Shown piece by piece: positions 33,438-41,885 of a DNA stretch of 64,000 bases (the first letter of the stretch is position 1; every line of letters begins with the position of its first letter). The notes under the pieces were generated by a model, which was not told where the DNA came from, ran no database searches, and saw only the letters and a program-made list of their open reading frames with translations. A program made the position numbers and the translations under genes. The stretch lies in assembly GCA_910579805.1 (NCBI GenBank), contig CAJTWM010000015.1, positions 21,448 through 85,447 on the forward strand. Reading direction: 5' to 3'. The DNA comes from an uncultured Lachnospiraceae bacterium. Its GTDB lineage: Bacteria; Bacillota; Clostridia; Lachnospirales; Lachnospiraceae.

Positions 33438-35519
33438 ATGAAGTCGATTCGAATTAAAATTGTGTCAGGAATTTTAGCGTGTTCTGTTTTAACTGCGGTT
33501 TTGATAGGAATTATGAGTATTGTCAATTCCATAGCTATTGCCAATAGGGACGCGGAGCGGCAGATGGAGATGGCGGCGCAGATCTGCGTGGACGATCTGA
33601 ACGCAACGATTTCCGGTATCGAGCAGTCGGTAGATTTTTTGAGCGATCTGGTAGGAAAGAATTTTGATCAGGATTCTTTTAAGAAGGATAAAGGGTATGC
33701 GGACGCGTATACGGAGCAGATCAAGGATACGGTAGTAGATTTTGCATTGAATACGGAGGGAGCTATCACGGTGTATGTACGTTATAATCCTGAGTATTCC
33801 AATCCTACGTCGGGAATTTTTGCAACAAGGACTTCTACAAACGAGGAGTTTGCATTGCTGACTCCCACGGATTTCAGTATGTATGAGAAAGACGATCTTT
33901 CCCATGTAGGGTGGTATTATGTGCCGGTGGAAAACGGTTCCGCTACATGGATGGAGCCTTATGTCAATGAAAATATCAATGTATATATGATTTCTTATAT
34001 TGTGCCTTTGTTCGGCGAAGACGGAGAATCTATCGGCGTGGTAGGTATGGATATTGCATTTCCCGCTATTACCAACGTGGTGGATACGGTAAGGATGTAT
34101 GATACGGGCTATGCTTTTTTGGCTAACAGACAGGGCAGACTGATGTATCATAAAGAACTGGAGACTGGACTCGATCTGCGGGATCTGTCACTTGGCAGTA
34201 TCAGCGAAATGCTTGCGTCGCCGGAGGCAGAGGGAACGCTTGGCGATTATGTCTACAATAAGGTCAACAAGCATATGGTCTATGATATGCTGGATAACGG
34301 TATGTGTTTTGTACTGACGGTACCCAAAGCGGAATTTTATTCCGAAGCAAACAGGCTTATTTTGTATATCGGACTCGGGATTGTGGCAGCGGTATTGTTT
34401 TCGGGCGGGATCGGGATTGTTGTCGGCAGCAGTATTTCCAAACCGATCAAACTGCTGACGGGGATCATCGGACAGACATCAAGACTTGATTTTACTCCCA
34501 CGCAGGGCGGAAAGAGTTTGCGAAAGCAGAAAGACGAGATCGGCATTATGGCGACGGAGATCCATCAGATGCGTAAGATCTTAAGGAAAATGACCGGCGA
34601 TATGCATGAAGTGGAAGGGACGATTTCGGACAGCGTGGAAAAGCTGGATCTGATCATGCAGAAGAACAGTATGCATTCGGAAGATAATTCTGCGGCGACA
34701 CAGGAAATGGCAGCCGGTATGCAGGTAGTATCCAGTAATACCGAGCATGTATTACATAGTATAGAGGAAGTAAAGAAAAATTCGGAAAGCATTTATAAGC
34801 TGGCGCAGGACGGGGAGAGCAATTCGGACCAGATAGCGGAGCGCGCCGGTGAAATGGAAAGAGTAACGAAGGCGTCCAGCGATAAGACCAACGCCATGTA
34901 CGGCGTTATGAAAGAAAAAACGGATACGGCGATCGAAAAATCAAAGGCTGTTAAGCGGATTGACGAGCTGACCAACGATATTAAGAGCATTTCTTCCCAG
35001 ACGAATTTGCTTGCGTTAAATGCCAGTATCGAGGCAGCCCGTGCCGGCGCGGCAGGAAAAGGGTTCGCCGTGGTAGCGACGGAGATTGGAGCGCTTGCGG
35101 CGCAGACGCTACAGACGGTGGATACGATTAGTGTGATCGTAAACGAAGTCAATGAAGCGGTTTCCAATATGACGGAATGTATGACGGCAATGATGGATTT
35201 CCTTGAAAATACGGTATTGAGCGATTATGAAATGTTCCGGGATTCGGGAGTGCAGTACCGGTCGGATGCGGATTCTTACAGTCTTGTCATGGGACAGATC
35301 AAAGGGGCCATTGAGGAATTGGATACTTATATTTCTACAATCATGAAAGCGGTGGACGATATTAACGAGACGGTCAGCCAGTCTTCGGAAGGCATCAACG
35401 TGATCGCGGAGAAATCGACGGAAACGGTAGATACTACGCTGGAAGGATATGAAAGACTGCGGGAGAGCAGGGAATCTATCAAGGCGCTGACAGCGATCGT
35501 AGAACAATTCAAGCTGTAA
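33438..35519 (+). CDS. Methyl-accepting chemotaxis-type receptor with Cache sensor
   Basis: 693 residues: TM1 (about 8-28), extracellular dCache-like ligand domain (35-290, with WYYVPVENG and YMISYIVPLF), TM2 (about 300-322), HAMP (SSISKPIKLLTGII), then a coiled-coil signalling domain. The tip reads ISSQTNLLALNASIEAARAG, then AAGKGFAVVATEI. Several tip residues differ from the usual EAGKGFAVVADEIR. No che genes are in the window. GGAGAAGGGG precedes the ATG. The pairing with a diguanylate cyclase suggests it may feed a cyclic di-GMP or non-chemotactic circuit. Confidence 0.9.
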   Translation: MKSIRIKIVSGILACSVLTAVLIGIMSIVNSIAIANRDAERQMEMAAQICVDDLNATISGIEQSVDFLSDLVGKNFDQDSFKKDKGYADAYTEQIKDTVVDFALNTEGAITVYVRYNPEYSNPTSGIFATRTSTNEEFALLTPTDFSMYEKDDLSHVGWYYVPVENGSATWMEPYVNENINVYMISYIVPLFGEDGESIGVVGMDIAFPAITNVVDTVRMYDTGYAFLANRQGRLMYHKELETGLDLRDLSLGSISEMLASPEAEGTLGDYVYNKVNKHMVYDMLDNGMCFVLTVPKAEFYSEANRLILYIGLGIVAAVLFSGGIGIVVGSSISKPIKLLTGIIGQTSRLDFTPTQGGKSLRKQKDEIGIMATEIHQMRKILRKMTGDMHEVEGTISDSVEKLDLIMQKNSMHSEDNSAATQEMAAGMQVVSSNTEHVLHSIEEVKKNSESIYKLAQDGESNSDQIAERAGEMERVTKASSDKTNAMYGVMKEKTDTAIEKSKAVKRIDELTNDIKSISSQTNLLALNASIEAARAGAAGKGFAVVATEIGALAAQTLQTVDTISVIVNEVNEAVSNMTECMTAMMDFLENTVLSDYEMFRDSGVQYRSDADSYSLVMGQIKGAIEELDTYISTIMKAVDDINETVSQSSEGINVIAEKSTETVDTTLEGYERLRESRESIKALTAIVEQFKL

Positions 35520-35532
35520 GCGTACTTTGAGC

Positions 35533-35557
35533 GTCTGCTGAAGCGGACAGATGGGAG
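35533..35557 (+). repeat. Hairpin/Shine-Dalgarno leader repeat, copy B
   Basis: GTCTGC-TGAA-GCGGAC (35533-35548) forms a hairpin followed by AGATGGGAGCAAAA and the ATG at 35563. From GCGGAC to the ATG this is identical to copy A at 11 kb. The upstream half (hairpin 1 and CTCCC) is missing here. Confidence 0.55.
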
Positions 35558-35562
35558 CAAAA

Positions 35563-36000
35563 ATGAAACAGTACGAGACATTGCGTCTGGTAACAGGGGA
35601 AGATCTGAATCATCACGGAACGCTGTTTGCGGCAAGGGCGGCCGGCTGGTTTGTGGAAGCAGCCTTCAGCGCGGCGGCCTGTGCCTACGGAAAAAATGAG
35701 ATCGTATGCCGGAATCTCCACAATATGTCTTTTCAAAAACCGGTGCTGCCGGGGACGGTCTTAACGTTTAGAGCGAGAGTCGTTTATACCGGAAAGAGCA
35801 GTTTTGTCGTGGATGTATCGGCGGCGGACGCTTTGGGAGGGGAAACGGCGATAGAAGGGATGGTTGTCTTCGTAGCGGTAGACGGGCAAAACGGAAAAAA
35901 GACGGAACATCATATTGTTTTGGACGAGCCTCAGGACGAGACAGAAAAAGAGAGACGGGAAATCGCAAAAAAACTGCAGCACACTTCAAACACACTCTAA
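35563..36000 (+). CDS. Hotdog-fold acyl-CoA thioesterase
   Basis: 145 residues of the YciA/BACH-like thioesterase type. LNHHGTLFAARAAGWFVEAA corresponds to the N-terminal hotdog helix with the catalytic Asn/His-Gly region. SFQKPVLPGTVLTFRARVVYTGKSSFVVDV is the following sheet. It should hydrolyse acyl-CoA thioesters; chain length is unknown. ATG 35563 is preferred over 35551 because GGGAG lies directly before it. Its last codons (HTSNTL, stop) are formed by a CTTCAAACACACTCTAA sequence resembling a MITE arm, so the C-terminus may have been remodelled. Confidence 0.8.
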   Translation: MKQYETLRLVTGEDLNHHGTLFAARAAGWFVEAAFSAAACAYGKNEIVCRNLHNMSFQKPVLPGTVLTFRARVVYTGKSSFVVDVSAADALGGETAIEGMVVFVAVDGQNGKKTEHHIVLDEPQDETEKERREIAKKLQHTSNTL

Positions 36001-36026
36001 AAGGAAGTTCAGGAGAACGCAGGAAG

Positions 36027-36467
36027 TTGAAAATCTCAATTGAAGAAATCGACGCAGCCGTAGAAGAAGAAATCATTATCCGCTGTCATCAGGTGGATCA
36101 GGAGATTTTGGAATTGTGTCGGAAGATAAAGAAAAATCAAAACTTTATATCGGCAGTTTATAAAGAAGAAATCTACAAACTTCCGGTCCGGGAAATTCTT
36201 TATTTTGAAACGGTAGATAATAAGGCGTTCTTTTATTGCGCCGACAGGGTATATGAAACCAGACTCAAGCTATATGAATTTGAGGAGATGAGCGAGGGAA
36301 CATCCTTTTTCAGGGCTTCTAAATCGGTGATACTGAACGCGGATAAAATCAGGTGCGTGAAACCGGCGTTAAACGGAAGATTTGAAGCGACGATGGAAAA
36401 CGATGAAAAAGTGATGATCTCAAGGCAGTATGTTACGGATCTGAAAAAGGCTTTCGGAATAAAATAG
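36027..36467 (+). CDS. LytTR DNA-binding domain regulator
   Basis: 146 residues with a TTG start; AGGAG lies 11 nt upstream. The N-terminal about 45 residues are helical. The LytTR domain follows: YKLPVREILYFETVDNKAFF, YETRLKLYEFEE, FFRASKSVILNADKI and MISRQYVTDLKKAF, which insert into direct-repeat operators. It has no receiver domain. It is followed after 43 nt by a DUF3021 membrane gene and then an ABC transporter. This LytTR-DUF3021-ABC arrangement is a known association in Firmicutes in which the membrane protein is thought to control the regulator. Confidence 0.9.
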   Translation: MKISIEEIDAAVEEEIIIRCHQVDQEILELCRKIKKNQNFISAVYKEEIYKLPVREILYFETVDNKAFFYCADRVYETRLKLYEFEEMSEGTSFFRASKSVILNADKIRCVKPALNGRFEATMENDEKVMISRQYVTDLKKAFGIK

Positions 36468-36510
36468 GAGAGGGATCCGTGCAATAAAGCGGCGCAGAAA
36501 CGGAGTTAAG

Positions 36511-36936
36511 ATGAAAGCAATATTAAAAAATATGTTCTCACATTTTTTTGTGATATATACGGGCGCTATTTTCGGGACATTCATTTTCTGTTTTATATTT
36601 GACAGAGAAGCCGTGTTTGGGATCGACTATTTCCTATCTATGATTTTTTTGTCCTTAATGGGGGATCTGCCTCTTTTAGTTTTTTACTCCAAAACGGAAT
36701 TAACGAAGGTACAGATGAAAAGAAGGCATTTGCTGCATTTTTGCCTGATAGAAGCGGTAACGCTTATGATAGGGCGGTCCATGGGACTATACGGGAAGTC
36801 GTTTGCGGAGGCGGCGGTGTTTTTTCTTATCATTGCATTCGTATATCTGATGGTACTTATTGCAAGATATATATCGAATAGGATCGTAGCGGACGAGATC
36901 AATAAACGGATCGAGGAACGTAGGAAGGGTGAGTAA
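36511..36936 (+). CDS. DUF3021 family membrane protein
   Basis: 141 residues with four predicted transmembrane segments (starting near HFFVIYTGAIFGTFIF, FLSMIFLSLMG, FCLIEAVTLMI and AAVFFLIIAFVYLMVLI) and a basic C-terminal tail. DUF3021 proteins accompany LytTR regulators, and an inhibitory membrane-partner role is inferred from that pairing. The stop codon is inside the following terminator hairpin. Confidence 0.82.
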   Translation: MKAILKNMFSHFFVIYTGAIFGTFIFCFIFDREAVFGIDYFLSMIFLSLMGDLPLLVFYSKTELTKVQMKRRHLLHFCLIEAVTLMIGRSMGLYGKSFAEAAVFFLIIAFVYLMVLIARYISNRIVADEINKRIEERRKGE

Positions 36937-36953
36937 CTTACCCTTCTTTTTTT
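36924..36953 (+). terminator. Terminator after the LytTR-DUF3021 pair
   Basis: GAAGGGT (36924-36930) pairs with ACCCTTC (36940-36946), followed by seven T residues. The hairpin includes the DUF3021 stop codon. Confidence 0.75.
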
Positions 36954-37047
36954 ACGCCTTACAGTAACTTTTTTACAGGCTGCGTCAAGAGGGATTTACA
37001 AGCCGGCTGTTTTCGCATAAAGTGTGAAGAGAATTTGGAAGGAAAGG

Positions 37048-37977
37048 ATGTGGCTGCCAGTTATGGAAAAAATCATTGAAGTGGAACATTTACAAAAATC
37101 TTATAAAAAAGTCCAGGCGGTAAAGGATGTCAGTTTTTTTGTAGAGAAAGGCGGTTTGTTTGCATTCCTTGGGCCGAACGGCGCGGGAAAGTCTACGACG
37201 ATCAATACCATCTGCACTTTTTTAAAACCGGATGCAGGGAAGGTTTGGGTAAACGGGCATGAACTTGGCAAAGAGGACGAGCGGATACGCATGGATATCG
37301 GAACGGTATTTCAGGAGAGCCTGCTGGACGAATTGTTGACGGTAAGGGAAAATCTGGAACTCAGGGGAGGGCTCTACGGGCTGAAAGGCGCGGAGTTAAA
37401 GAAGGCTGTGGAAAGGGCCGTGAAATGGAGTGAGACGGAGGAGATCATCAAACGTCCTTACGGAAAATTATCGGGAGGCCAGAAAAGGCGGTGCGATATC
37501 GGAAGAGCGCTGATCCATACGCCGAAAATTTTGTTTTTGGACGAACCCACGACCGGGCTCGACCCTCAGACGAGAAAAAGTGTCTGGAATACGGTAAAGC
37601 GTCTGCAAAAGGAAGAAGGAATGACGGTCTTTCTGACGACGCACTATATGGAAGAGGCGGAAGACGCGGATTATGTCGTTGTGATAGACGACGGAAAGGT
37701 GGCGGCAAAGGGAACGCCCTTTACGTTAAAAGAGTCTTATACCAGCGATAAAATGAAGGTAAAATGCAGGGACGGAAAGCAGGCGGCGCATTTTTTTAAA
37801 GAAAACGGGATCCGGTATAAAGAAGTGGCCGATTACATTGAGGTCAGAGGAAGGACTACGAAAGAATTTATTCCTCTTTTGCAAAAGATGCAGGAAAATA
37901 TTTTGGATTATACGGTGGAGAAAGGCTCCATGGACGACGTATTTTTAAATATAACGGGTAAGGAGATCAGAGAATGA
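37048..37977 (+). CDS. ABC transporter ATP-binding protein (DrrA-like)
   Basis: 309 residues: Walker A GPNGAGKSTT, Q-loop FQESLLDELL, signature LSGGQKRRCDIGRAL, Walker B LFLDEPTTGLD, and an H-loop in TTHYMEEAE. The C-terminal extension of about 70 residues is typical of drug- or bacteriocin-export ATPases of the DrrA type. Three in-frame starts exist: GTG 37024, ATG 37048 and ATG 37063. ATG 37048 has GGAAGGAAAGG directly before it. It overlaps the permease start as ATGA. Probably regulated by the adjacent LytTR pair. Confidence 0.88.
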   Translation: MWLPVMEKIIEVEHLQKSYKKVQAVKDVSFFVEKGGLFAFLGPNGAGKSTTINTICTFLKPDAGKVWVNGHELGKEDERIRMDIGTVFQESLLDELLTVRENLELRGGLYGLKGAELKKAVERAVKWSETEEIIKRPYGKLSGGQKRRCDIGRALIHTPKILFLDEPTTGLDPQTRKSVWNTVKRLQKEEGMTVFLTTHYMEEAEDADYVVVIDDGKVAAKGTPFTLKESYTSDKMKVKCRDGKQAAHFFKENGIRYKEVADYIEVRGRTTKEFIPLLQKMQENILDYTVEKGSMDDVFLNITGKEIRE

Positions 37978-38855
37978 GAGCGTTTGCAAAAAGAAATCTA
38001 AAACTTTATTTCAGGGATAAGAGCGCCGTGTTTTTTTCCCTTTTGGCGGTGATCATTTCGATCGGGCTATATGTTTTGTTCCTTGGCGATGTTTATACAA
38101 AGGAAATATCGGGAAACGACGGCATGACCGGATATGCAAGGGAGATCATGGATAATTGGGTGATGGCGGGGACGATAGCGGCGGCGGGGATTACGGTATC
38201 GCTTGGCGTACTGGGGACAGTGATAGAGGACAGGGCAAGGAAGATTACAAAAGACTTTTACGTTTCGCCGATGAAACGTAGCGCCATGACGGCAGGTTAT
38301 ATTATTTGCGCCTATGTGGTAAGCGTTTTTATGACGATGTTTACCTTTTTGCTTTCGCAGATGTATATGAAATTGAACGGGGGCAGTTTTCTTGCGGCAG
38401 AGCGGATTCCCAAGTTCTTAGGGGTGCTTTTGATCACTGATTTTGCGGCGACGGGCATGATGGCATTTTTTGTGTCGCTGTTTCAGTCGAGCTTACAGGC
38501 CTATTCCACGGCATCCACGGTTGTCGGTACGTTAGTCGGCTTTATCATGGGAATCTATCTGCCCATCGGTATGTATCCTTCTTTTGTGCAGTGGATCATA
38601 AAGTGCTTTCCCATTTCCCACGGCGCGGTGCTGCTTAGGAAAATCATGATGGAAGAGGTAATGGAACGGGCCTTTACCGGAGTTCCGCCCGAGATTGCGG
38701 AAGAAATCTTGAAGCAGCTGGAATCTCATTTTGGCGTCACTTATTATTTTGGGGATACCGTGATAAGCGAGGGCGTGAGCGTGCTGGTCTTATTGGTTAC
38801 GGGAACGGTATTTATGGTATTGGCAAGCATAAATTTATCAAAAAAGCAGAAATAA
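37974..38855 (+). CDS. ABC-2 type transporter permease
   Basis: 293 residues with six transmembrane segments in the ABC-2 pattern: first TM near SAVFFSLLAVIISIGLYVLF, a long extracellular loop, then five TMs in the C-terminal 200 residues (GTIAAAGITVSLGVLGTVI, VSVFMTMFTFLLS, TDFAATGMMAFFVS, VVGTLVGFIMGIYLPIG, VLVLLVTGTVFMVL). It pairs with the preceding ATPase as an exporter. The substrate is not identifiable; antibiotics or antimicrobial peptides are usual for LytTR-linked systems. Confidence 0.88.
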   Translation: MRAFAKRNLKLYFRDKSAVFFSLLAVIISIGLYVLFLGDVYTKEISGNDGMTGYAREIMDNWVMAGTIAAAGITVSLGVLGTVIEDRARKITKDFYVSPMKRSAMTAGYIICAYVVSVFMTMFTFLLSQMYMKLNGGSFLAAERIPKFLGVLLITDFAATGMMAFFVSLFQSSLQAYSTASTVVGTLVGFIMGIYLPIGMYPSFVQWIIKCFPISHGAVLLRKIMMEEVMERAFTGVPPEIAEEILKQLESHFGVTYYFGDTVISEGVSVLVLLVTGTVFMVLASINLSKKQK

Positions 38856-38860
38856 AAGAG

Positions 38861-38907
38861 AAAAAACCATTGAAGTTTCTTTATAATCTGAACTTGAATG
38901 GTTTTTT
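38861..38907 (+). terminator. Terminator of the ABC transporter operon
   Basis: AAAAAACCATT (38861-38871) pairs with AATGGTTTTTT (38897-38907) around an inner AAGTTT/AACTT stem. Confidence 0.85.
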
Positions 38908-38909
38908 GC

Positions 38910-38938
38910 TTGACGGATGCGGGGAAAGGGCGTAAAAT
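38910..38938 (+). promoter_or_regulatory. Promoter of the methyltransferase-acetyltransferase genes
   Basis: TTGACG at 38910-38915, a 17-nt spacer, TAAAAT at 38933-38938. Just downstream an inverted repeat ATGAATA...TATTCAT (about 38942-38965) lies at the likely start of transcription and could be an operator. No regulator gene is adjacent. Confidence 0.6.
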
Positions 38939-38997
38939 ATAAATGAATATATGAACAACTATTCATATAAAACAACATATGTCAGGTGGGAGTCAGG

Positions 38998-39606
38998 ATG
39001 GAAGTGAACGGATACCAAGCAGCGGGGATTATCATATTGGCAGTTTATTATGGGGCTTACTTTACCAAAATATTTGTGCAAAAAAGAAAAGGAATCGTGA
39101 CTACCCAGTTAGGGCGTGGGAATAAGGGGAAACGGACGGTTATTACGGAAAGAACGCTGCAGGTATTATCTGTCCTTACTGTAATTGCGGAAATTTTTTG
39201 CGTCGTGTATGATAGAGGAGAGACTTTCCCTAAGGCTGTCAGGATATTGGGGCTGGTACTGGCTGCTGCGGGCGCTTTTCTATTTATGACTGCAATGTGC
39301 GCCATGCGGGAAAGCTGGAGGGCAGGGATTCCTGAAGGAAAGGACACGGAACTGGTTACGGAAGGGATCTATAAAATGAGCAGAAACCCTGCATTTTTAG
39401 GGTTTGATCTGGTGTACATAGGGATGGGGACGGCTTTTTTTCATATCGGTTTATGCATTGTCAGTATGATGGGAATGATCATGATGCATTTACAGATCTT
39501 GGAGGAAGAGAAGTTTTTACGGGAAACTTTTGGGGAGGAATATGCTGCCTATCAGAAGCGGGTAGGCAGATATTTTTCAATCAGGGCAAAGGAGAAGAGA
39601 AAATGA
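38998..39606 (+). CDS. Isoprenylcysteine carboxyl methyltransferase-like membrane protein
   Basis: 202 residues with four to five membrane segments. The C-terminal core GIYKMSRNPAFLGFDLVYIG and LEEEKFLRETFGEEYAAYQKRVGRY matches the ICMT/phospholipid methyltransferase fold with its SAM-binding RNPxYxG-like motif. The substrate in bacteria is unknown. ATG 38998 has GGGAG 8 nt upstream; GTG 38986 is less likely. The stop overlaps the next start (ATGA). Confidence 0.82.
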   Translation: MEVNGYQAAGIIILAVYYGAYFTKIFVQKRKGIVTTQLGRGNKGKRTVITERTLQVLSVLTVIAEIFCVVYDRGETFPKAVRILGLVLAAAGAFLFMTAMCAMRESWRAGIPEGKDTELVTEGIYKMSRNPAFLGFDLVYIGMGTAFFHIGLCIVSMMGMIMMHLQILEEEKFLRETFGEEYAAYQKRVGRYFSIRAKEKRK

Positions 39607-40370
39607 GTATTTTTCGTGTGGATGGCGAAAGGTTAAAGGGGGCTGCGCCGCTGGTGGAAGGCTGGGAGGAAACCATGCTTGATTCCTGTCTTTTGGGGAT
39701 CATGGGTGAAGTGTATACGGACCGGCTGGAAACCTTGGACGCCGCCCAGTTTTTGATTGGGGATTTTTGTTTTTTTGCGGGAGAACCAAGAGAAGAGCTG
39801 GTTTGCAATCGTCCCAGACATTCCGGTTTTGCTATTATGTGCGGAGACGGCGAAGGCTGGCACAAACTGATAGAGCAGGTATATGGAAAGCGGGCGAAGA
39901 AGGTGGCAAGATACGCCATGAAGAAGGAAGGGGATGTCTTTGACAGGACAAAGCTTTGTCAGGCGGCGGGCAGTCTGCCAAAAGGGTATGAAATGCGGCT
40001 GATCGATGCCCGGATCTACCGGATGACGCAGGAAGAAGAGTGGTCGAAAGACTTGTGCAGCCAGTTTCCGGATGCGGAGGATTATGTGAAAAGAGGGGTA
40101 GGGATCGGCGTGCTCCATCGGGGAAAGCTTGCAGCGGGCGCGTCGTCTTATACGGTTTATGATAAGGGGATCGAAATCGAGATTGATACGAAGCCGGAGT
40201 ATAGGAGGCAGGGACTGGCCTATGCGGCAGGCGCAGGGCTGATTCTGGAATGTTTGAGGAGAGGTTTGTATCCGAGCTGGGACGCACAAAATCTTTGGTC
40301 GGTTGCATTGGCGGAAAAATTAGGGTATCATGTTGACCATGAGTATACAGCCTATGAGGTAATGTGGTAA
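39603..40370 (+). CDS. GNAT-family acetyltransferase (GNAT_acetyltr_2-like)
   Basis: 255 residues. An N-terminal half of unknown fold (FLIGDFCFFAGEPREELV, HKLIEQVYGKRAKKVARY) is followed by a GNAT core: GIGVLHRGKLAAGASSYTVY, then EIEIDTKPEYRRQGLAYAAG with the acetyl-CoA loop RRQGLA, and WDAQNLWSVALAEKLGY. This is the layout of the GNAT_acetyltr_2 group. The acceptor is unknown. Start ATG 39603 overlaps the previous stop by 4 bp and has GGAGAAGAGA upstream. A half-copy of the MITE arm follows the stop codon. Confidence 0.85.
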   Translation: MSIFRVDGERLKGAAPLVEGWEETMLDSCLLGIMGEVYTDRLETLDAAQFLIGDFCFFAGEPREELVCNRPRHSGFAIMCGDGEGWHKLIEQVYGKRAKKVARYAMKKEGDVFDRTKLCQAAGSLPKGYEMRLIDARIYRMTQEEEWSKDLCSQFPDAEDYVKRGVGIGVLHRGKLAAGASSYTVYDKGIEIEIDTKPEYRRQGLAYAAGAGLILECLRRGLYPSWDAQNLWSVALAEKLGYHVDHEYTAYEVMW

Positions 40371-40397
40371 AGAAATGGTTTTTCAAACACGCTCTAG

Positions 40398-40552
40398 AGC
40401 GGACAGATGGGAGCAAGGTTGAAAGAAATACACTTTCAACCTTCCTGATTTGCGTGTCCGCAGAAGCGGACAGAGGGGAGCAAGGTTGAAAGAAATGCAC
40501 TTTCAACCTCCCTGATTTGAATGTCCGCAAAAGCGGACGAGGGGGAGCAAAG
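40398..40552 (+). repeat. Tandem hairpin/Shine-Dalgarno leader repeats, 67-nt period, locus C
   Basis: AGCGGAC recurs at 40398, 40465 and 40532, exactly 67 nt apart. Each full unit has a GGGAG site, then a TTG-started frame of nine codons (LKEIHFQPS or LKEMHFQPP) that itself forms hairpin GGTTGAAAG/CTTTCAACC. CTTCCTGATTTG or CTCCCTGATTTG and hairpin TGTCCGC/GCGGACA follow. The last partial unit supplies GGGGGAG to the real start at 40553. CCTCCC at 40507-40512 can pair with that GGGGGAG. A MITE arm (TTTTTCAAACACGCTCTAG) abuts the first unit. Confidence 0.7.
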
Positions 40553-41230
40553 ATGAAAAGACAGGTTAGCATGGAGGAAATTTCCGACGGAAAACGATAT
40601 ACCCTTAACGACATGGTAAAAGCCGGATGCGGAGAATGTAAGGGCTGCTTTGAATGCTGTAAAGGAATGGGGAACTCCGTTGTATTGGATCCTTTGGACG
40701 TTCATAGAATCAGAATTGGTTTGGGGAAGAGCTTTGATCAGCTATTGGAAGAAGAAAAGATCGAATTGCAGGTGGTAGACGGCGTCATTCTGCCGAATCT
40801 GAAGATGTGCGGCAGGGAAGAACGCTGTGCTTTTTTAAATACGGAGGGAAGGTGTGCCATCCATGCTTTCCGTCCCGGGATCTGCAGGCTTTTTCCTTTG
40901 GGGAGACTGTATGAGGAAGGCGGTTTTCACTATTTTCTTCAGATACACGAATGCAAAAATCCAAACAGGACTAAAGTGAAGGTGCGCAAATGGATCGATA
41001 CGCCGGAGCCGGGAAGATACGATCGGTTTATAACAGATTGGCATTATTTTTTAAAGGATATACAGGAGAGGCTTTTGAAAGAAGAGGACGGGACAGAGGC
41101 CAAAAGGGTCAATATGATGCTTCTGCAACGGTTTTTTGTGACGGCTTTTACTGAAGAGGAAGATTTTTACGGGCAGTTTGATGAGAGGATAAAGGAAATG
41201 AACCGTATATTGATGAACGGTGGCAGATAA
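40553..41230 (+). CDS. YkgJ-family cysteine cluster protein
   Basis: 225 residues. A zinc or iron-sulfur-type Cys cluster is visible: CGECKGCFECCKG near residues 24-36, then CGREERCAFL, EGRCAIH and the FRPGICRLFP block, matching the CxxCC...C...C...PxxCR pattern of YkgJ proteins. Function is not established; some relatives are linked to metal or protein modification. The start is set by GGGGGAG at the end of the tandem repeats; ATG 40517 in the same frame lies inside the repeat. Confidence 0.85.
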   Translation: MKRQVSMEEISDGKRYTLNDMVKAGCGECKGCFECCKGMGNSVVLDPLDVHRIRIGLGKSFDQLLEEEKIELQVVDGVILPNLKMCGREERCAFLNTEGRCAIHAFRPGICRLFPLGRLYEEGGFHYFLQIHECKNPNRTKVKVRKWIDTPEPGRYDRFITDWHYFLKDIQERLLKEEDGTEAKRVNMMLLQRFFVTAFTEEEDFYGQFDERIKEMNRILMNGGR

Positions 41231-41280
41231 GGCCGCCGGCCCGGTAATTTAAAATAAGGATTTTACAAGGAGGTTACGGC

Positions 41281-41811
41281 ATGATCCGGTATAGAGAATT
41301 AGGCGCGGATGAAATAGACAGGGAGTTATTTCAAAGTTTCGTGCGCCGTCAGGTAGTGACGAAATGTTGGAGGAAAGAAAACGGAACATGGGTGATCAAA
41401 GATATTCCCTTCGTAGACGACTGGTCGGAGGAAGAGTATCAGACTTTGACCGTATGTTTAAAAAATACCGTTTCCACAGGCGGATTTGTATATGCGGCTT
41501 TTTATGACGGCAGGCTGAAAGGTGTGGTTTCCGTAGAACCGCAGGTATTCGGGGAAGAACAAAAGTATCTGGATCTGTCATGTATCCATGTGTCGGAAGA
41601 GATGCGCGGGCAAGGGATCGGAAAGACCCTTTTTCTTGCGGCAAAGGAGTGGGCCAAAAAGAAAGGCGGAAGGAAACTGTATATATCGGCGCATTCGGCA
41701 GTGGAAAGTCAGGCGTTTTATAAGGCGATGGGATGTGTGGAGGCGCAGGCGTATGATAAAAAGCATACGGAGGCGGAACCTTGCGACTGCCAGTTAGAAT
41801 GTGAGATATAG
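41281..41811 (+). CDS. GNAT family N-acetyltransferase
   Basis: 176 residues with a complete GNAT core: KGVVSVEPQVF, the CoA-binding LSCIHVSEEMRGQGIGKTLF (RGQGIG loop), AKEWAKKKGGRKLYISAHS, and ESQAFYKAMGCVEAQAYDKK. The C-terminus ends in the Glu/Cys-rich AEPCDCQLECEI. The N-terminal CWRKENGTWVIKD segment is common in GNATs of this group in Clostridia. AGGAGG precedes the ATG. Acceptor unknown. Confidence 0.85.
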   Translation: MIRYRELGADEIDRELFQSFVRRQVVTKCWRKENGTWVIKDIPFVDDWSEEEYQTLTVCLKNTVSTGGFVYAAFYDGRLKGVVSVEPQVFGEEQKYLDLSCIHVSEEMRGQGIGKTLFLAAKEWAKKKGGRKLYISAHSAVESQAFYKAMGCVEAQAYDKKHTEAEPCDCQLECEI

Positions 41812-41885
41812 GACGGAATGGCTGCGAAGGGCGCCGGAGTGGACGAAACGGCAGATAGTATTGAGAAAAAGGAGAGAGGACCGCT

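Noticed and set aside
39835..40614. A 259-codon minus-strand open frame
   Set aside because: Antisense to the GNAT gene and the tandem repeats; its apparent internal repeats come from the 67-nt DNA units. No ribosome binding site.
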